NCBI RefSeq assembly: GCF_022662575.1
Contig: NZ_JALBFU010000001.1
Coordinates: forward strand, 995,810 to 1,059,809
DNA length: 64,000 nt
Origin: Luteimonas aquatica
Lineage (GTDB): Bacteria > Pseudomonadota > Gammaproteobacteria > Xanthomonadales > Xanthomonadaceae
Direction: 5' to 3'
Positions 10,205 to 19,644 of this stretch are shown piece after piece. The notes beneath the pieces are model-generated. The model made no database searches and had not been told where the DNA came from. It was given only the letters and a program-made list of their open reading frames with translations. Made by a program: the position numbers and the translations under genes. How positions within the stretch are numbered: the stretch's first letter is position 1; each line of letters begins with the position of its first letter.

Positions 10205-10947
10205 CAGAAGCCCTTCGCCCAGCGGGCGTCGTAGGCCGCGCGCAGCCGCGCGAAATCGGCGCGCACCTGTTCGGCGTCGCGCGCGCCGCGCTGTTTCAGC
10301 AGCGAACGCTCCAGCCGCGCCAGGTTGCGCGAACGCCAGCCGGTGGCCGGGATGTGCATGGTGCTGCGGTCGAAGTCGATCACCCAGCCCTTGCCGCTCT
10401 CGTCGAAGAGGATGTTGTGCGCGTTGAGGTCGGCATGGTCGAGCCCCTCGCGGTGGAAGCGCGCGATCAGCTCGCCCGCGGCCTGCCACGGCCCCTGGCC
10501 CTGGACGGCGAGCTCGGCCAGCGAGCGCACGCCCACCAGCCGTTCGAGCAGGATCGAGGCGCGATAGGTCATGCCCTCGCGCACGTAGCAGGCGGCGATC
10601 GGCTGCGGCACCGGCAGGCGGCGCTTGAGCAGTTCGCGCAGCAGCCGGAACTCGGCGAAGCCGCGCGTGCGGTCGGCGCCGCGCCACAGATAGCGGTCGC
10701 GGCTGAACTTCGCCGCCCAGCCGCCGCGCAGGTAGTGGCGCAGCACGCAGGGGCCGTGGCTGGCGTCGATGAACCAGGCGCCGCCGCGCCCGCCCTCCTG
10801 CACCGGCCGGGCGCGCTCGCCCCATCCGGCGGGGTCGAACCAGCGCGGGTCGACTTGCCGCAATTGCGTGGCGTCGAACAGAATCGCCCCGTAACCGCGA
10901 CCGGCACGGAACGGCGTCAAGCTTTCGGTGGCGTCGAATACAGCCAT
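10204..10947 (-). CDS. kdkA: 3-deoxy-D-manno-octulosonic acid kinase
   Basis: 247 aa, LPS-kinase (WaaP/Kdk) superfamily. Visible kinase features: [24 protein letters not shown], the catalytic loop [11 protein letters not shown] (about 170-180) and the metal-binding IDFDRS. KdkA phosphorylates Kdo in the inner core of lipopolysaccharide, on the cytoplasmic side. The divergent heptosyltransferase-like gene 14 bp away supports a core-LPS role. Confidence 0.92.
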   Translation of the reverse strand: MAVFDATESLTPFRAGRGYGAILFDATQLRQVDPRWFDPAGWGERARPVQEGGRGGAWFIDASHGPCVLRHYLRGGWAAKFSRDRYLWRGADRTRGFAEFRLLRELLKRRLPVPQPIAACYVREGMTYRASILLERLVGVRSLAELAVQGQGPWQAAGELIARFHREGLDHADLNAHNILFDESGKGWVIDFDRSTMHIPATGWRSRNLARLERSLLKQRGARDAEQVRADFARLRAAYDARWAKGF

Positions 10948-10961
10948 TCAGCGAGTCTAAC

Positions 10962-12032
10962 GTGTCCCAGCTCGAGGCCCCACCCCGCTCCGTGTGCCTG
11001 CTGCGTCTCTCGGCGCTGGGCGACGTCACCCACGTGCTGCCGCTGGTGCGGACGCTGCGCCGCGCCTGGCCGGAGCTGGCCCTGGCCTGGGTGATCGGCA
11101 AGGGCGAGTTCAAGCTGCTGGAGGGCCTGGACGGCGTGGATTTCGTGGTCTACGACAAGAAGACCGGCCTGGGCGGCATGCGCGCGCTGCGCCAGGAGCT
11201 GCGCGCAAACGCCGGCCGCTTCGACGCGCTGCTGCAGATGCAGGTCGCCGCGCGCGCCAACCTGCTGTCGGCCTTCATCCCCGCCGCGCGCCGCATCGGC
11301 TACGACAGGTCGCGCTCGAAGGATCTCCACGGGCTGTTCGTCAACGAGCGCATCCCCGACCGTCCCGGCATCCACGTGCTGGACGCCATCGGCAGCTTCT
11401 GCGAGCCGCTGGGCCTGCGCCAGACGGAGGTCGCCTGGGACCTGCCGGTCCCCGAGGACGCCCACGCCTGGGCCCGCGCGCAGTGGCCCGATCGCGACAG
11501 CGACGGCCTGCGCACCCTGCTGATCTCGCCCTGCTCCAGCCACGCCCTGCGCAACTGGCGCAGCGAGCGCTACGCCGCCGTGGCCGACCACGCGGCCGGG
11601 CGCGGCTGGCGGGTGGTGCTGTGCGGCGGCCGCAGCGAACTGGAGCGCCGCACCGCCGACGCCATCCTCGCGGCGATGCGCCACCCCGCGCTGGATCTGG
11701 TCGGCAAGGACACGCTGAAGCAGCTGCCCGCGCTGCTGGCGCGCGCCGACCTGGTGATGACGCCCGACTCCGGGCCGATGCACATCGCCAACGCCATGGG
11801 CGCCAAGGTGCTGGGCCTGCACGCGGCCAGCAATCCGGCGCGCAGCGGCCCCTATTCCGACCGCCGCTACTGCGTGGACCGCTACGACGACGCCGCGCGC
11901 AAGTATCTCGGCAAGCCGGCGGCCGAACTGCGCTGGGGCACCAAGATCGAACACGAGGGCGTCATGGACTTGGCGACGGTGGAGGACGGCATCGCCGCCT
12001 TCGAGCGCCGGTGCGCGGACCTGGGACATTGA
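10962..12032 (+). CDS. glycosyltransferase family 9 (heptosyltransferase-like)
   Basis: 356 aa. The N-terminus has CLLRLSALGDVTHVLPLVRTLR and the C-terminus LVMTPDSGPMHIANAMGAKVLGLHAASNPARSGPYS, both hallmarks of ADP-heptose:LPS heptosyltransferases. The start used is GTG; it has no clear ribosome-binding site and lies 14 bp from the divergent kdkA ATG. The role is probably addition of heptose to the Kdo made phosphorylatable by KdkA. Which heptosyltransferase (I or other) cannot be decided from sequence alone. Confidence 0.88.
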   Translation: MSQLEAPPRSVCLLRLSALGDVTHVLPLVRTLRRAWPELALAWVIGKGEFKLLEGLDGVDFVVYDKKTGLGGMRALRQELRANAGRFDALLQMQVAARANLLSAFIPAARRIGYDRSRSKDLHGLFVNERIPDRPGIHVLDAIGSFCEPLGLRQTEVAWDLPVPEDAHAWARAQWPDRDSDGLRTLLISPCSSHALRNWRSERYAAVADHAAGRGWRVVLCGGRSELERRTADAILAAMRHPALDLVGKDTLKQLPALLARADLVMTPDSGPMHIANAMGAKVLGLHAASNPARSGPYSDRRYCVDRYDDAARKYLGKPAAELRWGTKIEHEGVMDLATVEDGIAAFERRCADLGH

Positions 12033-12619
12033 CGGCCGATCGTGAACCGCCCGCCGGCGCGATCACGCTGCGCGCGATCGATCCAGCGCGCGACGCCGCC
12101 GCGTTGCGCGCGTTCGACGCCTCCTACGTCACCGATCGCGTCTACGTCGCCGATACCGGCGCGCTGTCCCTGGGCCTGGCCGAATCGCGGCTGCAGGCGC
12201 CGTTCCACAAGCGATACCCCTTCGACGACATCGCCGAGGACGTGCGCGCGGCCGATCTGGCGCAGGCCGCGCTCGACGCGCGGGCGCGCATCGTCGGCTT
12301 CGTGCTCGCCGAGGAGCGGGGCTGGAACGCCAGCCTGCAGATCACAGGGCTGTTCGTGGCGCCCGGCTGGCGCGGCCGCGGACTCGGCGGCCGCCTGCTG
12401 CGGCGGGCGACGGACCATGCCGCGGCGCGCGGCATCCCGCGCCTGCGCCTGGAAACGCAGAACACCAACTTCGCGGCGGTGAACTTCTACCGCAAGGCCG
12501 GCTTCAGGCTCTGCGGCATCGATCTCTCGCTGTACGACCCGGCGCACTACGGGCCGGAATTCGCCCTGCACTTCGACCGCGAAACGCCGGCTCAGGGCGC
12601 CGCGCCGCCCGCCCTGTAG
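12029..12619 (+). CDS. GNAT family N-acetyltransferase
   Basis: The frame has no ATG near its beginning. A TTG at 12029 overlaps the GT9 stop (TTGA) with GGGA before it and gives 196 aa. GNAT motif A is LQITGLFVAPGWRGRGLGGRLLRRATDHA (the acetyl-CoA pyrophosphate loop), followed by LETQNTNFAAVNFYRKAGF. The acceptor is unknown. Translational coupling to the heptosyltransferase suggests envelope or sugar modification, as inference only. Its last 28 bases overlap the convergent DUF6165 gene. Confidence 0.85.
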   Translation: MTADREPPAGAITLRAIDPARDAAALRAFDASYVTDRVYVADTGALSLGLAESRLQAPFHKRYPFDDIAEDVRAADLAQAALDARARIVGFVLAEERGWNASLQITGLFVAPGWRGRGLGGRLLRRATDHAAARGIPRLRLETQNTNFAAVNFYRKAGFRLCGIDLSLYDPAHYGPEFALHFDRETPAQGAAPPAL

Positions 12620-13002
12620 TCCTGGTAGGACTTCTCCTCGACGTAGGCCGAGCCCAGCGCCAGGTTGATGTCCTTCTTGATGCGCGCGCGCTCGTCGTTC
12701 TCGAAGTAGACGCTGCGCGCCAGGCGCACGAATTCCGCGTCGAAGGCCTGCGCCTTCTCCTTGATGCGGATATCGTCCTCGATCACCCACAGGCGCTCGT
12801 TGACGGCCTTCAGCTCCGCGCGCAGGCGGGCGATGTCGGTGGCCGCCGCCGGGTGCGCCATCCAGGTGTTCTCCAGGGCCGTCAGCTCGTTGCGCACGTT
12901 CGCCAGCTTGGCCGGGTCGGACATGCGCTCGGACTTGATCTGCAGGATGGCGATCTTGTCGAGCAGTTCGCCGAAGGAGACGGGGACGAGGATTTCGGAC
13001 AT
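12592..13002 (-). CDS. DUF6165 family protein
   Basis: 136 aa from the ATG at 13002 (MSEILVPVSFGELLDKIAILQIKSERM). The body is helical and charged, with long coiled-coil-like stretches (NVRNELTALENTW, ARLRAELKAVNERLWVIEDDIRIKEKA). Proteins of this family tend to occur beside LPS or glycan glycosyltransferase genes, as here, but no function is established. The 3' end overlaps the GNAT gene by 28 bp on the other strand. Confidence 0.8.
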   Translation of the reverse strand: MSEILVPVSFGELLDKIAILQIKSERMSDPAKLANVRNELTALENTWMAHPAAATDIARLRAELKAVNERLWVIEDDIRIKEKAQAFDAEFVRLARSVYFENDERARIKKDINLALGSAYVEEKSYQDYRAGGAAP

Positions 13003-13226
13003 GGCGTGCGTTCTGGTGAAAGGTGGGAAAGTCCGCACAAGCATGCGCGGGCCTTGCGGGGGACCCGCATGCCGCCAGTTTACGCCCCCCGCCTTGTCGG
13101 GTCTGGCCCCGGTCCGTATCATGGCACCCCCACCGCATCCCGCCTTCGGCCGGGCGGCCGTTTCCCCGGCGCCCCGGGCGCACGCGGACGGCGGTGGGGT
13201 TCCGGGCACGGAACGCCACGCAATTC

Positions 13227-13317
<91 letters not shown>

Positions 13318-13327
13318 CTTGCGCAAG

Positions 13328-13348
13328 ACGCCCCGCCGGGGCGTTTTT
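13328..13348 (+). terminator. Rho-independent terminator after tRNA-Ser
   Basis: Stem ACGCCCC / GGGGCGT with a GCC loop followed directly by TTTTT; it starts 11 bp after the tRNA CCA end. Confidence 0.85.
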
Positions 13349-13457
13349 CGTTTCCGCCCCCCGCCGCGCGGTTGCCAGCCCGCGCCACCGCCTGCACACT
13401 GCGATCCGACGAACGCCGCCCTCCCGAACGACCGCAACCGCCGCGCATGATCGACTC

Positions 13458-14162
13458 ATGATCGAGTTTGGACACCTCACCCATGTCGGCCTCCGGCGCG
13501 AGTTGAACGAGGACACCTACTACGGCGACAGCGAGCTGGGGCTCTGGCTGGTCGCCGACGGCATGGGCGGGCACGAATACGGCGAGGTCGCCAGCGCGCT
13601 GGCGCGCGAGGTGATCGTGCGCGAGATCCGCCACGGCAAGCCGCTGGCGCTGGCGATCCGCATCGCCGACGAGGAGATCATCGGCGCCTCGCGCCGGCGC
13701 AGCGACGCACTGCCGATGGGCACCACCGTGGTGGCCGCGCGGGTGTCCGGCACCCGCTTCGAAGTGGCCTGGGTCGGCGACAGCCGCGTCTACCTGTGGC
13801 GCGCCGGCAAGCTGGCGCAGCTGTCGCAGGACCACAGCTACGTGCAGGAACTGATCTCGCAGGGCAGCATCAGCGTCGACCAGGCGCGCACCCACCCGCA
13901 GCGCAACGTGGTGACCCAGGCGCTGGGCGTGACCGATCCGCAGTCGCTCAACGTGGAGACCATGTCGGGCGAGTTCACCGCCGGCATGCAGCTGCTGCTG
14001 TGCAGCGACGGACTGACCGAGGAGGTCGACGACACCGGCATCTCGCGCGTGCTCGCGCACACCGAGTGCAGCGCGCAGGAATGCGTGGACGGGCTGGTGG
14101 CCGCTGCGCTGGACCGCGGCGGCTCGGACAACGTCACCGTGGTGCTGGTGCGCAAGCTCTAG
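13458..14162 (+). CDS. PP2C-type Ser/Thr protein phosphatase
   Basis: 234 aa. All PP2C metal and catalytic motifs are visible in order: RRELNEDTYY, VADGMGGHEYGE, MGTTVVAA, AWVGDSRVYL, LLCSDGLTEEV and GGSDNVTVVLV. The closest described type is bacterial Stp1/PrpC, which counters Hanks-type kinases; no kinase gene is adjacent. Cytoplasmic, with no membrane segment. It converges on dnaQ (24 bp between stops). Confidence 0.93.
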   Translation: MIEFGHLTHVGLRRELNEDTYYGDSELGLWLVADGMGGHEYGEVASALAREVIVREIRHGKPLALAIRIADEEIIGASRRRSDALPMGTTVVAARVSGTRFEVAWVGDSRVYLWRAGKLAQLSQDHSYVQELISQGSISVDQARTHPQRNVVTQALGVTDPQSLNVETMSGEFTAGMQLLLCSDGLTEEVDDTGISRVLAHTECSAQECVDGLVAAALDRGGSDNVTVVLVRKL

Positions 14163-14186
14163 CGCGGCGCCCGCCGCGCAGCCGGC

Positions 14187-14891
14187 TCAGGCCGCGTCCC
14201 ACAGGCACTGGCCGCCGGTCTTCTTGCGGATCGCCTCCAGCCGCGCCGCGTGCGCGGCCAGCTCCTCTTCCGACACCCGCACGCGCGGCCGCGGGCCGAG
14301 CGTCGCGTCCGCCAGGACGACGGCGGCGCCGCGCGGCTGCTCGGCCTCGAAGCCGGCGAAGCCTATCTCGCTCTGCCCGGCGGTCAGCGCCAGGTACACC
14401 TCCGCCAGCAGTTGCGCGTCGAGCAGCGCGCCGTGCAGTTGGCGATGCGCGTTGTCCACGCCCAGCCGCTTGCACAGCGCGTCGAGCGAGTTGCGCTGGC
14501 CCGGGTAGCGCTGGCGCGCCAGTTCCAGCGAGTCGAGCACGCTCGCGCGCTCGCGCATGCGCTTGTAGCCGTCGCCCAGCAGCGACAGCTCGTAGTCGAG
14601 GAAGCCGATGTCGAAGGCGGCGTTGTGGATCACCAGCTCGGCGCCGTCGATGAACTCCAGGAAGGCCTCGGCGATGTCGGCGAACAGCGGCTTGTCGGCG
14701 AGGAACTCCAGGGTCAGCCCGGTGACCTCCTGCGCGCCCGGCTCGAACTCGCGCAGCGGGTTGATGTAGTGGTGGAAGGTGCGGCCGGTCGGCCGGCGCT
14801 CGATCAGCTCGATGCAGCCGATCTCGACGACGCGGTTGTTCTTCTTCCACTCCAGGCCGGTGGTCTCGGTGTCGAGCACGATCTGGCGCAT
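14187..14891 (-). CDS. dnaQ: DNA polymerase III epsilon subunit (3'-5' exonuclease)
   Basis: 234 aa from the ATG at 14891. Exo I motif IVLDTETTGLEWKKNNRVVEIGCIEL, Exo II HNAAFDIGFLDYEL, and Exo III with LHGALLDAQLLAEVYLAL give the DEDDh proofreading active site. The C-terminal part binds the alpha subunit. Its start overlaps the rnhA stop by one base (TGATG), and the rnhA-dnaQ pair is conserved, though divergent in E. coli and collinear here. Confidence 0.95.
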   Translation of the reverse strand: MRQIVLDTETTGLEWKKNNRVVEIGCIELIERRPTGRTFHHYINPLREFEPGAQEVTGLTLEFLADKPLFADIAEAFLEFIDGAELVIHNAAFDIGFLDYELSLLGDGYKRMRERASVLDSLELARQRYPGQRNSLDALCKRLGVDNAHRQLHGALLDAQLLAEVYLALTAGQSEIGFAGFEAEQPRGAAVVLADATLGPRPRVRVSEEELAAHAARLEAIRKKTGGQCLWDAA

Positions 14892-15340
14892 CAGGCGTGA
14901 ACTCCTTCCTTCCATTTGACGGCTTGCGCGCGCGCCAGGGCGTCGACGCGCTCGTTGTCCGGGTCGCCGGAATGGCCCTTCACCCAGTGCCATTCGATGC
15001 GATGCCGCTGCGTGGCCGCGTGCAGGCGCTCCCAGAGGTCGCGGTTCTTGACGGGGTCGCCGCCCGCCGTCTTCCAGCCGCGGCGCAACCAGCTCGGCAT
15101 CCATTCCGTGATGCCCTGGCGCACGTACTGGGAATCGGTGGTCAGGTCGACGATGCAGGGCTCGGTCAGCGTTTCCAGGCCCACGATGGCGGCCATCAGC
15201 TCCATGCGGTTGTTGGTGGTCATCGCCTCGCCGCCCGACAGCTCGCGCTCGCGCTGGCCGTAGCGCAGCAGCGCCGCCCAGCCGCCCGGGCCGGGGTTGC
15301 CGAGGCAGGCCCCGTCGGTGTGGATTTCGATCCGCTTCAT
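14891..15340 (-). CDS. rnhA: ribonuclease HI
   Basis: 149 aa. The N-terminus [20 protein letters not shown] carries the first catalytic Asp. [10 protein letters not shown] supplies the Glu, TDSQYV the second Asp, and DNERVDALA the last Asp; the [11 protein letters not shown] handle is present. It degrades RNA in RNA-DNA hybrids. Four bases separate it from the upstream methyltransferase gene. Confidence 0.97.
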   Translation of the reverse strand: MKRIEIHTDGACLGNPGPGGWAALLRYGQRERELSGGEAMTTNNRMELMAAIVGLETLTEPCIVDLTTDSQYVRQGITEWMPSWLRRGWKTAGGDPVKNRDLWERLHAATQRHRIEWHWVKGHSGDPDNERVDALARAQAVKWKEGVHA

Positions 15341-15344
15341 CCGC

Positions 15345-16061
15345 TCAGGCGTCCGACAGTTCGCGCCGCGCCGGCGGCGCGGCCCGGTAGGCGGCGGGAA
15401 TGCCCTGCGACCGCGGCAGGCGCAGCGGCAGGCGGCGGCGCAGGGGCGTCAGCGGCAACGTGCGCTTGTCCGCGCGCACGGCGTAGGCCGCGCGCAGGCC
15501 CGGGCCGTCCTGGGGGTGCTCGGACACCAGCAGCTTCCAGCTCGGGCCGATCCCCTGCGAGACCGGCTCCGGGGCCAGGCCGATGCGGCGCAGGCGGCGG
15601 CGCCAGCCCAGCGGCTCGGAGGCGCGCAGCCCGGCGCCGCGCCAGCGCCAGCGATAGGGCGCCAGCGGGTTGAGGGCGAACAGCCACAGCCGGCCGCCCG
15701 GCACCAGCACCCGGGCGCACTCGGCCAGCAGGGCGTCCCCGGAGGCGTCCGGGCGCGCGACGTGCTGGACCACGACCACGCCGATCGATTCGTTGGCCAG
15801 CGGCAGCGGCAGGCCGCAGCGGATGTCGCCGGTGTAGGCGGCGTCCGCGCCGGCCCCGGGCCGGACCGCCAGCTTCAGGCCGCGGCCGACGATGTCCAGG
15901 GGCTGCACCTCGGGGGCCAGCCACAGCCAGGGCAGCGCCGGGCGTTCGGCCAGGGCGCGCTCGATGGTGGCGTGTTCGCTTTCCAGCAGGGTCTGTCCGG
16001 GGAGGGTCCCGAACCAGTTGTCGGTGCCGTCGGGTTGACCGGGGGGAGAAGTTGGGGGCAT
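15345..16061 (-). CDS. SAM-dependent methyltransferase-like protein (YafS position)
   Basis: 238 aa from the ATG at 16061. A weak class I methyltransferase fold: [19 protein letters not shown] and [25 protein letters not shown] match the motif IV / post-IV region of UbiE/YafS-like proteins. The glycine-rich SAM loop (DIVGRGLKL) is degenerate. It sits between gloB and rnhA exactly like E. coli yafS. Substrate unknown. Confidence 0.75.
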   Translation of the reverse strand: MPPTSPPGQPDGTDNWFGTLPGQTLLESEHATIERALAERPALPWLWLAPEVQPLDIVGRGLKLAVRPGAGADAAYTGDIRCGLPLPLANESIGVVVVQHVARPDASGDALLAECARVLVPGGRLWLFALNPLAPYRWRWRGAGLRASEPLGWRRRLRRIGLAPEPVSQGIGPSWKLLVSEHPQDGPGLRAAYAVRADKRTLPLTPLRRRLPLRLPRSQGIPAAYRAAPPARRELSDA

Positions 16062-16148
16062 GGTCGCAATTCTATGCGAGTCCGTCCGCGGATCCCTCCG
16101 CGGGCGCCCGCACACTCCTGTGCGGACCGTCCACCCTAGGCGCAGCAC

Positions 16149-16925
16149 ATGCAGTTGCAGGCTTTGCCGGCGTTCGCCGACAACTACATCTGGACCCTGC
16201 GCGGCGGCGACGGGCGCGCCGTGATCGTCGATCCCGGCGATGCCGGACCGGTCGAGGCGGCCGCCGCCCAGGGGCTCGAGCCGGCCGGCATCCTGCTCAC
16301 CCACCACCACGACGATCACATCGGCGGGGTCCTGGAGCTGCGCCGCCGCTGGCCCGACCTGCCGGTGCTGGCCCCGGCCGAGGACCGCATCCCGCTCACC
16401 GCCCGCCGGGTCGCCGACGGCGAGCGGGTGCGGCTGCTGGACTGGGAATTCGCCGTCATCGCCGTCCCCGGCCATACCCTGAGCCACGTCGCCTACCACT
16501 GCGCCGACGCCGGCGGCCAGGGTCTGCTGTTCAGCGGGGACACCCTCTTCAGCCTGGGTTGCGGGCGGCTGTTCGAAGGTACGCCCGCGCAGATGCTGGC
16601 CTCGCTCGACCGCCTGGCCTCCCTCCCCGGGGAGACCCGCCTCTGCTGCGGCCACGAGTACACGCTGTCCAACGCCGCCTTCGCGCGCGTGGTCGAACCC
16701 GACAACCCGGCGCTGCTGCGCCGTATCGAGCAGGTCCAAGCCATGCGCGCCGCCGGACAACCCAGCCTGCCCAGCACGATCGCGACCGAGCGCGAGACCA
16801 ATCCGTTCCTGCGTGTCGACGCGCCCGGGGTGCGCGGCGCCGTCGAGCGCCAGGCCGGCGCCGCCGGCGACCGGGTCGAGACCTTCGCCGCCCTGCGGCG
16901 CTGGAAGGACGGATTCCGCGCATGA
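16149..16925 (+). CDS. gloB: hydroxyacylglutathione hydrolase (glyoxalase II)
   Basis: 258 aa. Metal site THHHDDHIGG (about 51-60), further ligands in VPGHTLSHVAY, FSGDTLFSLGCGRLFEG and CCGHEYTLSNAAFA. The substrate-binding C-terminus is TERETNPFLR. It hydrolyses S-lactoylglutathione in methylglyoxal detoxification. It diverges from the methyltransferase gene (87 bp) and overlaps mltD (ATGA). Confidence 0.96.
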   Translation: MQLQALPAFADNYIWTLRGGDGRAVIVDPGDAGPVEAAAAQGLEPAGILLTHHHDDHIGGVLELRRRWPDLPVLAPAEDRIPLTARRVADGERVRLLDWEFAVIAVPGHTLSHVAYHCADAGGQGLLFSGDTLFSLGCGRLFEGTPAQMLASLDRLASLPGETRLCCGHEYTLSNAAFARVVEPDNPALLRRIEQVQAMRAAGQPSLPSTIATERETNPFLRVDAPGVRGAVERQAGAAGDRVETFAALRRWKDGFRA

Positions 16926-18226
16926 GCGGCCGCCTGGGCCGCCTCGCGGCGGGCGTGCTGCTGGCTTGCGCCTGCGCCGGCGTGCAGGCGCAGGCTGCCC
17001 CCGAGGCCGCCGCGACGGGCGGGACCGCTTCCCTGCCCGCGCCCCAGTCCGCCTCCGCGGTGCCGGCCACCCGCAACGGCCGCGAGATCTACGCCCGCTT
17101 CCGCGAGGGCCTGGCCGACCCCAGCTGCGGACCGGACATCAGCGAGCGCTGGCAGCGCCATTTCGCCAACGCGCCCAAGCAGCTCGCGGCCAGCGACAGC
17201 GACGCCCTGGCCCTGTTCGGCTACGTGGTCGACGCGCTGCGCGAGGCGCACCTGCCGACCGAGTACGCCCTGATCCCCTTCGTCGAGAGCGGCTACAAGC
17301 CCGGCGCGCGCAGCGGCGCGGGCCCGGCGGGGCTGTGGCAGTTCATCGCGCTCACCGCGCGCAACCACAACGTGCCCATCCGCCCCGGCTACGACGGGCG
17401 CCTGTCCCCCGCCGAATCCACCCGCGCGGCGGTGCGCTACCTGAAGACCCTGCACGGCATGTTCGCCGGCGACTGGCGGCTGGCGGTGATGGCCTACAAC
17501 GCCGGCGAGTACCGGCTGCTCGGCGCGCTCAAGCGCAGCGGGCAGGAAGCGCGCAACGCGCAGCCGGACAAGCTGGTCGGCCTGTCGCCGATTACCCAGG
17601 GCTACGTGCGCAAGCTGCATGCGCTCTCGTGCGTGCTCGACCGCGCCGACGACAGGGAAAGCTGGATGCAGGCGCTGGATCGTCCGGTCACCCTGCTGGC
17701 GCCGACTCCCGTGCCCAGCGGAATCGCCAGCCTCGACGCCTGGGCGTCCGTGCTGGGCGCCGATGCCGGCCTGCTCAAGCGCCTCAACCCCGCCTTCCCG
17801 GACGGCCGCATCGCCCAGGCCAACCGCGAAGTGCGCCTGCTGGCGCCGATGCCGAACGCGGCCGCGACGGGCACCCCGGTCGCGACGCCCGCATCCGCCG
17901 CATCCGCGCCCGCCCAGACCTTCCTCGCGACGGCTCCGGCCACGCCGGCCCCCGCGCCGGCCGAGGACACGCGCGTCACCACGCTGGCCGATGCCGAAGA
18001 CGCGATCGAAATCGCACCGACCGGCGCCCCGGCCGCTGCGCCGGCATCCACCCCGCCACGCACCCATACGGTCGCGCGTGGTGATTCCATCTGGCGCATC
18101 GCCGAGCGCTACGGCCTCAGCCGTGCCGATCTGCTCTCGCGCAACCAGCTCACCGCCGCCAGCAAGCTGCATCCGGGCATGGTGCTGAAGATCGACGAGA
18201 CGCCCTCCGGCATCAGCGCCAGATAG
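16922..18226 (+). CDS. mltD: membrane-bound lytic murein transglycosylase D-like
   Basis: 434 aa. A signal sequence ([11 protein letters not shown]) is followed by an SLT lysozyme-like domain: [28 protein letters not shown] with the catalytic Glu, then [14 protein letters not shown]. An Ala/Pro-rich linker (about 320-380) leads to one C-terminal LysM repeat ([29 protein letters not shown]). It cleaves peptidoglycan glycan strands. Start overlaps gloB (ATGA), the E. coli gloB-mltD neighbourhood. Only one LysM is seen; E. coli MltD has two. Confidence 0.92.
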   Translation: MSGRLGRLAAGVLLACACAGVQAQAAPEAAATGGTASLPAPQSASAVPATRNGREIYARFREGLADPSCGPDISERWQRHFANAPKQLAASDSDALALFGYVVDALREAHLPTEYALIPFVESGYKPGARSGAGPAGLWQFIALTARNHNVPIRPGYDGRLSPAESTRAAVRYLKTLHGMFAGDWRLAVMAYNAGEYRLLGALKRSGQEARNAQPDKLVGLSPITQGYVRKLHALSCVLDRADDRESWMQALDRPVTLLAPTPVPSGIASLDAWASVLGADAGLLKRLNPAFPDGRIAQANREVRLLAPMPNAAATGTPVATPASAASAPAQTFLATAPATPAPAPAEDTRVTTLADAEDAIEIAPTGAPAAAPASTPPRTHTVARGDSIWRIAERYGLSRADLLSRNQLTAASKLHPGMVLKIDETPSGISAR

Positions 18227-18333
18227 GCGCTGCCGAATCCGGGCGCTTCGCCCGCCGAAGGCCCCGCTCCCGGGGACGCAGGGCGCGGCCGGCATGGCAA
18301 ACTAGAGCGCTGACTCAACTCCAAGAGAACGTC

Positions 18334-19128
18334 ATGGGTTTCCTGCAAGGCAAGCGCGCACTCATCACCGGCATCGCCAGCGAACGCTCGATCGCCTCCG
18401 GCATCGCCGAGGCCATGCACCGCGAGGGCGCCGAGCTGGCCTTCACCTACCTCAACGACAAGCTCAAGCCGCGCGTGGAAAAGGCCGCGGCCGAGTACGG
18501 CAGCCGGATCGTGCTGCCGATGGACGTGGCCGACGACGCGCAGATCGACGCCTGCTTCGCCGAGCTGGGCAAGCACTGGGACGGCGTGGACATCGTCGTG
18601 CACGCCATCGCCTTCGCGCCGCGCGAGGCCGTGGCCGGCCAGTACCTGGACGGCGCGACCCGCGAGAACTTCGCCATGGCCCACGACATCTCCGCCTACT
18701 CGCTGACGGCGCTGGCGCGCGCCGCGCGCCCGCTGATGCAGGGCCGCAACGGCGCCCTGCTCACGCTCAGCTACCTGGGCGCCGAGCGCGCGCTGCAGGG
18801 CTACAACCTGATGGGCGTGGCCAAGGCCAGCCTGGAGGCCAGCGTGCGCTACCTGGCGCTCAACCTCGGCCCGGAAGGCATCCGCGTCAACGCCATCTCC
18901 GCCGGCCCGATCAAGACCCTGGCCGCCGCGGGAATCGCCGGCTTCCGCAAGATCCTCGGCCACGTCGAGCAGAACGCGCCGATGCGCCGCACCGTGACCA
19001 TCGAGGACGTCGGCAACGTCGCCGCCTTCCTGTGCTCGGACCTGGCCTCGGGCGTCACCGGCGAGGTCACCTACGTCGATGCCGGCTACAACATCCTCGG
19101 CATGACCGGCATCGAGGGCGGGGACTGA
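18334..19128 (+). CDS. fabI: enoyl-[acyl-carrier-protein] reductase (NADH)
   Basis: 264 aa SDR enzyme. N-terminal [20 protein letters not shown] is the FabI form of the nucleotide site. [22 protein letters not shown] contains the two conserved Tyr residues and catalytic Lys. [15 protein letters not shown] precedes the substrate loop. It performs the last reduction of fatty-acid elongation and is the target of triclosan in other bacteria. A fine ribosome site (CCAAGAGAA) precedes the ATG. Confidence 0.96.
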   Translation: MGFLQGKRALITGIASERSIASGIAEAMHREGAELAFTYLNDKLKPRVEKAAAEYGSRIVLPMDVADDAQIDACFAELGKHWDGVDIVVHAIAFAPREAVAGQYLDGATRENFAMAHDISAYSLTALARAARPLMQGRNGALLTLSYLGAERALQGYNLMGVAKASLEASVRYLALNLGPEGIRVNAISAGPIKTLAAAGIAGFRKILGHVEQNAPMRRTVTIEDVGNVAAFLCSDLASGVTGEVTYVDAGYNILGMTGIEGGD

Positions 19129-19142
19129 CCCGCCGCCGCGCC

Positions 19143-19529
19143 ATGAGCGAGACCGCGTCCGGCAACGAATACCTGGTCCTTTCCCGCGGACAGTGGGACA
19201 GGAGCGCCGCGCCGGCGCAGATCCAGCAGGCCATCGACGCCTTCTACGTCTGGATCGAAGGCCACATCGAGGGCGGCCGGATGCGTACCGGCCAGCGGCT
19301 CGGCCGGGACGCCCGGCTGGTGTCCAGGCAAGGCATCAGCGACGGCCCCTTCAGCGAAGCCAAGGAAGTGGTCGGCGGCTACTGGTTCATCCTCGCCGAC
19401 AGCCTCGAGGACGCCGCGGCCCTCGCCGCCGGCAACCCCTGCCTGGCCTACGGCCTGTGCTACGAGATACGCGCGCTCGATCCGGAGAAGGCCAGCGCCT
19501 TCGTCCGCACCGCCGAAACGCCGGACTGA
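19143..19529 (+). CDS. YCII-related (dimeric alpha/beta-barrel) protein
   Basis: 128 aa from the ATG at 19143, 14 bp after fabI and probably cotranscribed. The pattern ISDGPFSEAKEVVGGYWFILADSLEDAAALAAGNPCL is the typical YCII/DGPF domain (DGPF-x-E-x-KE-x-x-GGY). Members are small proteins often linked to ECF sigma factors or stress enzymes; no defined reaction here. Confidence 0.85.
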   Translation: MSETASGNEYLVLSRGQWDRSAAPAQIQQAIDAFYVWIEGHIEGGRMRTGQRLGRDARLVSRQGISDGPFSEAKEVVGGYWFILADSLEDAAALAAGNPCLAYGLCYEIRALDPEKASAFVRTAETPD

Positions 19530-19583
19530 CGCGTCCTGCGGCGACGGCCCGCCGCTTCGCCGCAAGGCACATGCGAAACGAAG

Positions 19584-19607
19584 AAGGCCCGGCTTGCGCC
19601 GGGCCTT
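19584..19607. terminator. bidirectional hairpin between YCII gene and ppiD
   Basis: A perfect 9-bp stem (AAGGCCCGG / CCGGGCCTT) with a 6-nt loop lies between two convergent genes. Its A/T-flanked ends suit both directions, but T-tracts are short. Confidence 0.6.
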
Positions 19608-19644
19608 CCCGCTGTCGCGTTCGTCCGGCCCGAGGCCGCCCGGC

